A DNA stretch of 64,000 bases from Sulfitobacter guttiformis (GTDB lineage Bacteria; Pseudomonadota; Alphaproteobacteria; Rhodobacterales; Rhodobacteraceae), in the NCBI RefSeq assembly GCF_003610455.1, contig NZ_RAQK01000001.1, positions 744,001-808,000 of the forward strand, read 5' to 3'. The notes under the pieces are model-generated. The model was not told where the DNA came from, did no database searches, and saw only the letters and a program-made list of their open reading frames with translations. How positions within the stretch are numbered: the first letter of the stretch is position 1; every line of letters starts with the position of its first letter. The position numbers and the translations under genes are program-made. Positions 46,578-54,758 of this stretch are shown in pieces.

Positions 46578-46696
46578 AAAGTTATCGGATAGGAAAAAAA
46601 TTGTAAAATTAATTTCCGGAAAAAATAAAGAGGCTCATATTGATATTACCGGACCACAATGGTGTGAATCCGGATAATAAAATAGGAAAATCTATT

Positions 46697-47815
46697 ATGC
46701 CAGCCAAACCTTCTTTCATATCAGAATTTGAAATAATTGGAGTCGAAGCACAACACGCGCCAAGTTACGCACCCGACCTCGACCCAAAGTATGCAGTCAA
46801 AGGCCTACTAAACATTGGGGAGGTATCGGTGCTCTATGGTGCACCCGGCCTCGGAAAGACAGCAATAACAGCCGCTACTTGCGCACACGTCGCAACAGGA
46901 AAAGACTTTGCTGATTGCCTCACACAGAAAAGTTGCGTTATTTATTTTGCAGCCGAGGATGGTCCCGGAGTGCATAAACGTGCTTATCCATATCTTTCTA
47001 CCCCTGCATTCAGCGGGGCGCCGTTTTATGTTGTTCCGGCGGGGTTCGATTTGACAAACTCTACAACCGTCAGCAAAGTTATTAACTTTGTTAAGACAGT
47101 AATGGCGGCCCACGAACTCGACCAAGCCCTAATCGTTTTCGACACACTCAATCGAATGCTAGGTGTTTGCGATGAGAATTCGTCCACAGTAATTGGCTCA
47201 GTTCTAGCCAGTGCGGGCCGTATCGCAGCCGAAACTAATGCCGCAGTTTTGATGATACACCATACCGGGAAAGGCAACTCCTCTACCCCCCGTGGTTCAT
47301 CTGCCATCGAAGGAAATGCGGATAATCTTTACTATCTCGCACGTTCAAAAGAGGATGACAAATTAGTATTTTGGAAACCTCAAAAAACAAAGTCAGCGGC
47401 TGAGGCGAAGGCGCTGGCGTTCCGTATTGGGAGCCACCCCGTCGGGCGGGACAAGGATGGTGTCGAAGTTTCGTTCCCAAAGGCTGTTCCACAGGGCGCG
47501 ACAGGCTTTACGAAAACCGAATCTGCCAATGATAACAGAAAACCGAAAGTCGATACCAACAGCCGTATCGAGGAAGTCAGTCAAATCCTTATTGAAGAGA
47601 GAAGAGTTAACCCTACGAGAACGTTGAAATCTCCTGAAATTGCGGAACGCACAGGAACTGCGTTTAGAGATGTCAAGGACAACAGGGACAGTCTCTTAAA
47701 AGCCGTAAAGAGAGCCCTGCATACGCTAGTTGCCGATGGTAAAGTTGAGAAGAAAGATGACTCATTTCGCCTTATCAAAACGCTAATTATCGACCACGAC
47801 GACCTACGAGCATAG
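46697..47815 (+). CDS. RepA-like AAA/RecA-fold ATPase
   Basis: A 372-residue hexameric-helicase-like ATPase of the RSF1010 RepA / AAA_25 type. Walker A is GAPGLGKTAI, Walker B region is ALIVFDTLNRMLG, and the sensor is LMIHHTGKG. The C-terminal ~100 residues look like an extended winged helix (SPEIAERTGTAFRDVKDNRDS). ATG 46697 has AGGAAA at good spacing; a TTG at 46640 is an alternative start. It probably supports DNA unwinding for replication or transfer of the island. Confidence 0.8.
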   Translation: MPAKPSFISEFEIIGVEAQHAPSYAPDLDPKYAVKGLLNIGEVSVLYGAPGLGKTAITAATCAHVATGKDFADCLTQKSCVIYFAAEDGPGVHKRAYPYLSTPAFSGAPFYVVPAGFDLTNSTTVSKVINFVKTVMAAHELDQALIVFDTLNRMLGVCDENSSTVIGSVLASAGRIAAETNAAVLMIHHTGKGNSSTPRGSSAIEGNADNLYYLARSKEDDKLVFWKPQKTKSAAEAKALAFRIGSHPVGRDKDGVEVSFPKAVPQGATGFTKTESANDNRKPKVDTNSRIEEVSQILIEERRVNPTRTLKSPEIAERTGTAFRDVKDNRDSLLKAVKRALHTLVADGKVEKKDDSFRLIKTLIIDHDDLRA

Positions 47816-48065
47816 AGCGACCAGCACTTCCGTCTTCCTCATTTTTTGGGGGAGACGGCAATCCCCTGCTGCTAGGGTTCCCTTTTCTCTTTGCGAGGAG
47901 CCGCTGCGTTTCGTTCTCGAAGAAATCAAGACAAGTGTTAGCAAGAGCAATCTGCTCACTACGGTTCAAGTTTTGAATTTCCATATCAAATAGCCGAGTT
48001 ACCCTGCAATGCCTCACGGTGTTCATCAGCCAGTTCTCTAATAGTCTTTCTATTCTTTGGTTCAT
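47787..48065 (-). CDS. Small protein in mobC position
   Basis: A 92-residue, basic, helical protein (RIERLLENWLMNT..., NLNRSEQIALANTCLDFFENE) with a Lys/Arg/Ser/Gly-rich disordered tail. It lacks sequence similarity to RSF1010 MobC that I can see, but has its size (about 94 residues) and position: divergent from the relaxase with the oriT-like site between. Its 3' end overlaps the end of the RepA-like gene by 29 bases. Role inferred from synteny. Confidence 0.45.
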   Translation of the reverse strand: MNQRIERLLENWLMNTVRHCRVTRLFDMEIQNLNRSEQIALANTCLDFFENETQRLLAKRKGNPSSRGLPSPPKNEEDGSAGRSMLVGRRGR

Positions 48066-48090
48066 AGTTTTTCTTCCCTAATTAAGATTT

Positions 48091-48122
48091 GAAGGCGCAC
48101 AACGGACAAAATAGTAATTTTG
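48091..48122. other. Candidate RSF1010-type origin of transfer (oriT)
   Basis: On the minus strand GTGCGCCTTC (48091-48100) differs by one base from the RSF1010 nic core GTGCGCCCTC. It is preceded, six bases away, by the perfect inverted repeat CAAAAT-AGTA-ATTTTG (48107-48122). Inverted repeat followed by the nic core is the architecture of IncQ/MobQ origins. It lies exactly between the mobC-position gene and the relaxase. Confidence 0.65.
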
Positions 48123-48143
48123 CCCCAACAAACAAAGAAACAT

Positions 48144-49346
48144 ATGGCATTATTCTCTTTTCGACACTCTGTTAAAACCTTTTCCAAGAAGGTGGTGAAG
48201 CAATCTCGCGAAGCAGCGAAAGGGCAAACGCTTGCTCATATTCGTTATATTTCGCGTAACAGTGCATCACGAACGATTTTATCGGCGCGTCTTCCCGCGA
48301 CCGAAGTGACTGATGTGGCAAGTATAGTAGAAGATGCTGCCGAAAGGAGCAGTGGGCGTGTTTGTGAGCGCTTCACAATCGCGCTTCCTTTCGAGGCAAC
48401 CCTTGAACAGAGAGAGAAACTTTTACTTTCCTTTGCCGAGAAGATTACCAAGGGAAAGGCAGGCTTTCTTGCCTCAATTCACGATAAGAATGGAAACGAC
48501 ATTTCCAACCCGCACGCTCACCTAATCTGCTTTGACGCCTTCACCAAGAAGGGAGGGCGAGGCAGGCCAACAAGCGTAATGGGTATGGCTCGGAAATATG
48601 CAGTGGAGACGGCTGCGGAAGAGTGGGCGCGAATACATAACACTCTGATGGCTAGTTGGGGCTATGGTTCTGAAAGTATGATTGACCACCGTTCATACGC
48701 GGAACAAGGCATCGAACAAATCCCAACAATACACGAAGGCGCTGGCGCTAGGATAATGGAGCGCGCAGGCAAGCCAAAGGCTGCAAAGCCACAGTGGCAG
48801 CACATTGACCAAGGCCGCAGCCGCGCAGAAGCAAATCAACTGATTAAGGAAATCAACCATTCGAAGGATAAACTAAATGGACGATGGGCCGATAGACTGG
48901 GAAAAGACGATGATGCAGACACAAATGGCAGCAAAGGCCGCCTCCCGTGGCTCCGAGAGGGTAGTGATAGCCCTAGCGGAGGCGATAGAACACCAACGCT
49001 ACAACAACGCAGAACTACAAAAAATACGCCTAGCAATCCCCAACATTTTGGAGGGGTTGCAGGACCTCAAAACAGCACAACAAGAACTTTTATACCATAC
49101 CAAGCAACAAGCGGTGGAATGCAGCCAAAACCCGCAAAAGCCCAAAACCAACCTGCCCTTGGTGGTCGTAGGACTAGGCCTCGTCGTATGCGTCGCACTT
49201 TTCGCGAGTTGGTGATGTATCGGGATACACTCAATGCTCGTATTTTGAGAATATCTGCGCCGATGCAACTTCTCGAAATTGCGGAAGCATTGACCGATAG
49301 CGAAGATACAAGGGAACTGGGCAACCGTCCCGATTTCACTCGCTAA
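48144..49346 (+). CDS. mobA: MobQ-family relaxase (MobA)
   Basis: A 400-residue conjugative relaxase. Tyr35 in AHIRYISRNSA aligns with the catalytic Tyr25 region of RSF1010 MobA (DYIQREG). The metal-binding His motif NPHAHLICF is nearly identical to RSF1010 NPHAHLM. The relaxase domain ends around residue 230. The region beyond ~245 is low in complexity (Ser, Gly, Thr, Gln, Arg) because it overlaps a second gene in another phase. The start MALFSFRHSV is preferred to an upstream TTG. The RepB primase fusion of RSF1010 is absent. Confidence 0.88.
   Translation: MALFSFRHSVKTFSKKVVKQSREAAKGQTLAHIRYISRNSASRTILSARLPATEVTDVASIVEDAAERSSGRVCERFTIALPFEATLEQREKLLLSFAEKITKGKAGFLASIHDKNGNDISNPHAHLICFDAFTKKGGRGRPTSVMGMARKYAVETAAEEWARIHNTLMASWGYGSESMIDHRSYAEQGIEQIPTIHEGAGARIMERAGKPKAAKPQWQHIDQGRSRAEANQLIKEINHSKDKLNGRWADRLGKDDDADTNGSKGRLPWLREGSDSPSGGDRTPTLQQRRTTKNTPSNPQHFGGVAGPQNSTTRTFIPYQATSGGMQPKPAKAQNQPALGGRRTRPRRMRRTFRELVMYRDTLNARILRISAPMQLLEIAEALTDSEDTRELGNRPDFTR
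48877..49215 (+). CDS. Nested membrane protein in mobB position
   Basis: A 112-residue ORF lying wholly inside the relaxase gene in the +2 phase, just as mobB lies inside mobA in RSF1010. It has a helical N-terminus (TQMAAKAASRGSERVVIALAEAIEHQRYN..., LEGLQDLKTAQQELL), and a C-terminal transmembrane helix NLPLVVVGLGLVVCVALFASW. The relaxase phase is low-complexity here, as expected if this ORF is constrained. It may anchor the relaxosome to the membrane. Confidence 0.6.
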   Translation: MDDGPIDWEKTMMQTQMAAKAASRGSERVVIALAEAIEHQRYNNAELQKIRLAIPNILEGLQDLKTAQQELLYHTKQQAVECSQNPQKPKTNLPLVVVGLGLVVCVALFASW

Positions 49347-49440
49347 ACACTTTAACTATCTGGTTTTTTGACGATAGAACTGGATTGCTTTCCTTCCGCG
49401 CGAAAGGTTACTGTTTGCACAACCAATAGGGGAACAAGCA

Positions 49441-52400
49441 GTGGCCAACCTGAACGACCTAATCTCCCGCTTTGGCATAGAAGCAAAGCGCCGCCTTTCA
49501 TCTGTCGTATCTGGTAGCCCCGAAGAACAGTTGCGCGGACCGCTTGAAGTCTTGTTCCCCGGCTTGGCCGAACTTTGCGGCTTGGCGGCAACTGATATTT
49601 TTCTTGTCCCCGAGACGCCAATGCCTGATTTGGCCATTCGCCCCGACTACGCTGTAATGCGCCGTCGCGGAGCAGGTTCAGAACTTATTGGCTTTGTTGA
49701 AATCAAAAGACCCGGTAAGGGGGCAGACCCACGACGCTTCACTGACCCACACGATAAGAAGCAATGGGAGAAACTAAAAGCCCTGCCCAACCTTATCTAT
49801 ACAGATGGCAACGAATTTTCTGTGTGGCACGACGGCGAACTCCGAGAGTCACCGAGTGGGTCCGGCATTGTTCGCCTCAACGGCGATATCCAAACCGCAG
49901 GCGGCACCCTTGCCGGAACATCTGACCTGACAGCCATATTCAGCGACTTTCTCACTTGGACCCCAACAGCACCACGCGACGCCAAGCAACTTGCAAAGAT
50001 ATCCGCAAGACTTTGCCGACTGCTGCGAGATGAAACACTTGAACGCCTCGAAGCGGCTGACTCCGAGGTTGCTGGCCTGCGTGATGATTGGCGGCAAGTA
50101 TTGTTCCCCGAGGCAGACGATAAGCAGTTTGCTGATGGCTATGCCCAAGCGGTCGTTTTCGGCCTTCTTATGGCCCGAGCGAGGGGCATCTCGCTTGCTG
50201 ATGGCATAGACACCGCTGCGAGAGCACTACGCGGCACAGACAGCCTAATTGGCACCGCCCTTGGCTTCCTTACCGCCAACCCTGACACCTTGGCGACTTC
50301 ACTGCGTTCGCTAACCCGTGTTCTTGATGCGGTTGATTGGGCTGTAATTTCCCGAGGCGATGAAGACGCTTGGCTATATTTCTACGAATACTTCCTCGAA
50401 ATCTACGACAAGACCCTGCGCAAACAGACAGGCTCCTACTATACCCCTCCCCAAGTAGTGCGGGCTATGGTGCGGCTAACGGATGATATTTTGCGCGACC
50501 CAACGCGCTTCAATCTGACAGGTGGGCTTCGTGCCGACGAAGTTGTGGTTATTGACCCCGCCGTTGGCACCGGAACATACCTGCTGGGCATTCTCCGGCA
50601 CATTGCCGGACAAGTGGAGTCTGACCTTGGCGCAGGTGCAATTCCGGGCGTAATGGAGGCGATAGCCCAGAGGCTTATCGGCTTCGAACTTCAATTCGGC
50701 CCCTTTGTGGTGGCTCAACTTCGCCTCCTTGGCGAATTGGTAGAACTGACTGGCTCGACTGACATTCAGCCGCGCCTCTATGTCACTGATACATTGAGCG
50801 ACCCAGAGGAAGCCCGCGCCCGTCTGCCGTCGCTCTTTGCACCACTAACGGCCAGTTATGAGGAGGCCAACCGCATCAAGGGCGAAGCCCCCATCACTGT
50901 TGTCATCGGAAACCCGCCCTACAAAGAGAAGGCAAGAGGGCGCGGTGGCTGGGTTGAAGACGGGCGTGACGGTGAAGTTGGCCCGATGAATGATTGGAAA
51001 ACGCCACCTGAGTGGGGCGCAGGAGCACACCTCAAACATCTGAAGAATCTTTATGTATATTTTTGGCGTTGGGCGACTTGGAAAGTGTTTGGGGAACCAA
51101 CTGCCGAAGGCGAAACCCCGAGAACAGACCGCAAGGGCGTTGTTTGCTTCATCACTGTTGCGGGGTTTCTAAACGGCCCGGGCTTCCAAAAAATGCGGGC
51201 GGACCTTCGTAGAGATGCAGATGAAATCTGGGTGATAGAAGCAACACCCGAAGGCCATCAACCGCCGGTAAATAGCCGCATTTTCCAAGGCGTTCAGCAG
51301 CCTGTCTGTATAGTGATAGCCGCGCGAAACACTGACGAAGGCTCATTAGAATCCGCAGTCGTTCGGCACCGAAGATTACCTCACGCAATAGCCGCGCAAA
51401 AATATGCTGCCTTGAATGCCATCAATCTTGATGACCGAGAATGGGAAATCTGCCCCGCCCTATCCCGTGCCCCGTTTCTTCCCGCCGCACAAGGCGTGTG
51501 GGGAGCAGGTGCACCTTTGGAGGATATGTTCCTCTGGGACGGCTCTGGTGTAATGCCGGGAAGAACTTGGGTTGTCTCCCCTGATAGAGAATCCCTAACT
51601 GAACGCTGGCAGACCTTGAAGGGCCTCAATAATGCGGACAACCAAGCCGCAGCATTCCATCCCCACCTACGAAACAACCTGCCGGGGGATAAACATATCG
51701 ACAAAGAGATACGCTCCGGTTTGACGGGTCACGAATTTAGACCACAATCTGTGAGGGTTGATACTGGCAACGTCGTAACGCCTATTCGATATGCAAGGCG
51801 TTCATTCGACCGGCAGTGGCTAATCCCTGATAGCCGCCTGATTAATCAAGCGAACCCAACGCTTTGGAATATACAAAGTCCCAATCAGGTGTTTTTAACC
51901 TCTCTTTCTCGATCTTCGCCAAGCAATGGGCCAGCAATAACAATATCCGAACTAATTCCCGACTTGGACCATTTTAAAGGAAGTTTTGGCGGTAGAGTTT
52001 TTCCTCTTTGGGCAGAAAACACCTCGACGCAACCAAACGTCCGCCCTGCGCTACTTGCTGCGATTACGACTGCTCTCGGGAACTCAATTAACGCCTTGGA
52101 CCTCTTCTCATACATAGCAGCCATAGCAGCTAACCCTGCTTATACAGCCCGCTTTCAAGCCGACTTGGTGCAGCCCGGCCTACGCATTCCAATGACGGCA
52201 CAGGCGACGCTATTTCAAGAGGCCGTAAACATCGGGAAGCAGGTCATCTGGCTCCATACTTATGGCGAGCGCTTCGCAGACCCAACCGATGGGCGGCCTG
52301 CTAGCGCGCCTCGCGCACCGTCTGGACCAACAATCCCAAGAGGCGGCGCAATCCCCGCAGATGCTGCGCGTTTCCCCCAAGAGATGCGATACGACGAAAC

Positions 52401-52797
52401 CGAACAGCGTCTCTATGTCGGCGAAGGTTTTATTGACAACATAAGCCCCGAGGTCTGGGCCTATGAAGTATCAGGTAAGAATATCCTTACCCAGTGGTTT
52501 AGTTATCGCCGTCTTGACCGCAGTCGCCCGGTTATTGGCGACCGTCGCCCACCATCGCCGTTGGACCAAATCCAACCGGAACGTTGGCCCGCATCCTATA
52601 CCGAAGACCTGATTAATCTACTCCACGTCCTAACACTGCTAACACGACTGGAAGGCCAGCAAGCCGACCTTTTGGAGCGTATCTGTTCTGGGCCACTCAT
52701 AGACGCCGAAATACTCCGAGCCGATGGCGTATTTGATGACGACAGCGCAGCGACAACACGCGCAGGAGATGACCGCCAAGACCTCTTCGCCTTCTAA
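49441..52797 (+). CDS. Single-chain restriction-modification protein (type IIG/ISP-like)
   Basis: A 1118-residue fused nuclease-methyltransferase. An N-terminal PD-D/ExK nuclease is seen as Asp69 in RPDYAV and Glu87-Ile-Lys89 in FVEIKRP. A helical connector follows to ~330. The adenine methyltransferase has motif I VIDPAVGTGTYL (370-381) and catalytic NPPY at 491-494. A C-terminal ~450-residue specificity region resembles ISP-type domains. No helicase motifs lie between nuclease and methylase, unlike true type ISP enzymes. Start is GTG. It is probably the defence cargo of the mobile island; no separate immunity gene is needed. Confidence 0.85.
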   Translation: MANLNDLISRFGIEAKRRLSSVVSGSPEEQLRGPLEVLFPGLAELCGLAATDIFLVPETPMPDLAIRPDYAVMRRRGAGSELIGFVEIKRPGKGADPRRFTDPHDKKQWEKLKALPNLIYTDGNEFSVWHDGELRESPSGSGIVRLNGDIQTAGGTLAGTSDLTAIFSDFLTWTPTAPRDAKQLAKISARLCRLLRDETLERLEAADSEVAGLRDDWRQVLFPEADDKQFADGYAQAVVFGLLMARARGISLADGIDTAARALRGTDSLIGTALGFLTANPDTLATSLRSLTRVLDAVDWAVISRGDEDAWLYFYEYFLEIYDKTLRKQTGSYYTPPQVVRAMVRLTDDILRDPTRFNLTGGLRADEVVVIDPAVGTGTYLLGILRHIAGQVESDLGAGAIPGVMEAIAQRLIGFELQFGPFVVAQLRLLGELVELTGSTDIQPRLYVTDTLSDPEEARARLPSLFAPLTASYEEANRIKGEAPITVVIGNPPYKEKARGRGGWVEDGRDGEVGPMNDWKTPPEWGAGAHLKHLKNLYVYFWRWATWKVFGEPTAEGETPRTDRKGVVCFITVAGFLNGPGFQKMRADLRRDADEIWVIEATPEGHQPPVNSRIFQGVQQPVCIVIAARNTDEGSLESAVVRHRRLPHAIAAQKYAALNAINLDDREWEICPALSRAPFLPAAQGVWGAGAPLEDMFLWDGSGVMPGRTWVVSPDRESLTERWQTLKGLNNADNQAAAFHPHLRNNLPGDKHIDKEIRSGLTGHEFRPQSVRVDTGNVVTPIRYARRSFDRQWLIPDSRLINQANPTLWNIQSPNQVFLTSLSRSSPSNGPAITISELIPDLDHFKGSFGGRVFPLWAENTSTQPNVRPALLAAITTALGNSINALDLFSYIAAIAANPAYTARFQADLVQPGLRIPMTAQATLFQEAVNIGKQVIWLHTYGERFADPTDGRPASAPRAPSGPTIPRGGAIPADAARFPQEMRYDETEQRLYVGEGFIDNISPEVWAYEVSGKNILTQWFSYRRLDRSRPVIGDRRPPSPLDQIQPERWPASYTEDLINLLHVLTLLTRLEGQQADLLERICSGPLIDAEILRADGVFDDDSAATTRAGDDRQDLFAF

Positions 52798-52820
52798 TAG
52801 CGGATAACTCAAACCCTTAC

Positions 52821-54146
52821 CTATAAGGAATCCGGCTCCCCACCTGCAAACACTCGTTCAAACTCTGCATCGCCAATGCGCATCCTCATAACTGCTTCTC
52901 GGCGGTCGTCGTCTGTCGCATCATTGCTGAAAAGTTCAATACGCCCTTCGACCCAAAGCGCCCAGTCTTCCATTAAGATTTCCCGTTGGTAAAAATGTTC
53001 CGTCCGCTTGTAAGCCCGGACAGTTGAACTGCCGACTAGGTGCGCCAGTGCAGTCTCCGCGATGTCGTCCCTTGCGTCCACTATTTCAGCAGCCCAGGTG
53101 CGAAAGGCGGCGCGCATTCCGTGCACCGTAACGCCGGGATAGTGCGATTGAAGCAACTTGCGCATCGTAGCATCGGATATTGGTTTCTGGGGATTCATTG
53201 GCGAAGGAAAAACTAAATTAACTGCTTTGGAGCGTCTTTCGCTCAACGCCCGAAGAATGTCGCGGGCTTGTTCAGGTAGCGGGACCTTGAACTCCTCCCG
53301 GCCTTTCATATTCGTCTCTGGTATCGTCCAAACTGAAAGGTATTCGTCAAACTGGTCCCAAGTCGCTTTCCTCACAGAGCCGGACCGCAGCGCAGTAAGA
53401 ATGGTGAAGCGCAATGCCATTGCGCCTATCGATTCACTTTTCGATAGAGTAGCCCATAATTTTGGAACTTCGTGATAACCCAGTGCTGTAAAGTTCTTTG
53501 GCCTATCTCGTTGGTCCCGCATAAGTCCTGACAAACCATTTGCTGGGTTCCCGGATGTTCGAAATCCAGAACCACAAGCGTGGTCAAAGACCGTCGAAAT
53601 CCGCTGAAGAACCCTTCGGGCTGTTTCTGCCTTTTCGGTCCAAATTGGGTTAAGTATATATTCAATATCGTCTTGGCGTATTTCCTCGACTGACATTTTG
53701 CCAATTTTTGGGAACGCGTATGTTTCGAGGGTCCGAATCCACTGTGCGATATGCTTGCCATTATTTACCCTGTCCCCGAACTTTCGCTCGTGGACGCGGC
53801 GGGCCATCGTTTCGAAGGTCATATCTTTGCCAACGCCAGCACGAGTATGCGCTTTCGGACTGCCACCCAACGCCGCAACTCTGCGCAACTCAATCGCAGT
53901 AGAGCGAGCCTCTGCAAGAGTAACCACATTAGCAGACCCAAGACCATAATCACGCCTACGCCCGGCTACGGTGATACGCAAAAGCCATCTTCGCGCCCCC
54001 GATTTATCCACTTGGAGGTATAAACCGCCGCCGTCAGTATGACGCCCCGGAGGTGCTACCCTTACAAAGGTCGCTTTAAGCCGTTTCTCGAAGTGCGGAC
54101 CACGTATTTTGCCGCTTGTTTTCTCATCAAAGTTAGAGCCGTTCAT
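52821..54146 (-). CDS. int: P4-type tyrosine integrase (tRNA-adjacent copy)
   Basis: A 441-residue integrase. The N-terminal DUF4102-like domain has RHTDGGGLYLQVDKSGARRWLLRITV. Catalytic residues: Arg in LTALRSGSVRKATW, HxxR in VHGMRAAFRTWAA, and LAHLVGSSTVRAYKRTE with the Tyr nucleophile. It lies 126 bases from the tRNA-Ser gene whose 3' end it presumably uses. The start MNGSNF is chosen because upstream codons run into the tRNA. It is related to, but clearly diverged from, the integrase at 45036-46211. Confidence 0.9.
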   Translation of the reverse strand: MNGSNFDEKTSGKIRGPHFEKRLKATFVRVAPPGRHTDGGGLYLQVDKSGARRWLLRITVAGRRRDYGLGSANVVTLAEARSTAIELRRVAALGGSPKAHTRAGVGKDMTFETMARRVHERKFGDRVNNGKHIAQWIRTLETYAFPKIGKMSVEEIRQDDIEYILNPIWTEKAETARRVLQRISTVFDHACGSGFRTSGNPANGLSGLMRDQRDRPKNFTALGYHEVPKLWATLSKSESIGAMALRFTILTALRSGSVRKATWDQFDEYLSVWTIPETNMKGREEFKVPLPEQARDILRALSERRSKAVNLVFPSPMNPQKPISDATMRKLLQSHYPGVTVHGMRAAFRTWAAEIVDARDDIAETALAHLVGSSTVRAYKRTEHFYQREILMEDWALWVEGRIELFSNDATDDDRREAVMRMRIGDAEFERVFAGGEPDSL

Positions 54147-54272
54147 ATCTTTACCCCACAATTTACCCCACAAATAATGCAGGGTGATTATGGCTATATG
54201 TTGTGTCTTCTGTGAAAAAACCGTGCAAATCTTGCGGTTTAGATCCCCAGCACCCCAGCAAGGAAGGGATTT

Positions 54273-54286
54273 TGGCGGAGACGAAG
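54273..54286. repeat. att-like tRNA-Ser 3' end (right)
   Basis: The 14 bases TGGCGGAGACGAAG are the 3' end of the tRNA gene (on the minus strand, CTTCGTCTCCGCCA) and recur at 46362-46375. They would be the right attachment site of the 7.9-kb island. Confidence 0.8.
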
Positions 54287-54360
54287 GGATTCGAACCCTC
54301 GATACCTTGCGGTATGCGCCCTTAGCAGGGGCGTGCCTTCGACCACTCGGCCACGTCTCC
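54273..54360 (-). tRNA. tRNA-Ser (GCU)
   Basis: A class II tRNA of 85 bases plus encoded CCA. The acceptor stem GGAGACG / CGTCTCC, D arm, anticodon stem CGCCC-CTGCTAA-GGGCG with anticodon GCT, long variable arm (TACC-GCAA-GGTA) and T arm TTCGAAT are all readable. The 3' end points into the genomic island and serves as its integration site. Confidence 0.95.
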
Positions 54361-54758
54361 GTTGACCCGTTTAGCGGCGAGGTCTGGGGAGGGCAAGGGG
54401 CATTTTGATAGGAAATGGAAGTGCAGTCCATGCGGACGTGCAAGAGGGTCACATGGACTGGAATTGCTTGGAAAAAGTCCCGAGGCCCCCAGCGCTTGTC
54501 AGAGGCCGCAGACAAAACTCACGCTAACGCGCACACAGTGGTAAAACAGTGCGCCCTCGTTTCAAAATTTGTTAACGGAAACGCTGAAGCACAATTTTGT
54601 GCCAGATTCTTCATAGAACGCGTTTTGTCGTGGCCAACGGAAGGCCGGAGACGCCTGCTCTTTAAATCAAATGCGCGCGGCAGTCTTCGAGCTTGCGAGG
54701 ACTACCGGCTGCCTAGAATAGAAAAATCGTAAGTTTCTTTAACTCAAACGCTACTGGA
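54361..54758. other. Intergenic region upstream of tRNA-Ser
   Basis: No gene is supported here. It should hold the tRNA promoter (minus strand) and the 3' flank of ychF. The plus-strand frames present lack start signals and family resemblance. Confidence 0.35.
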
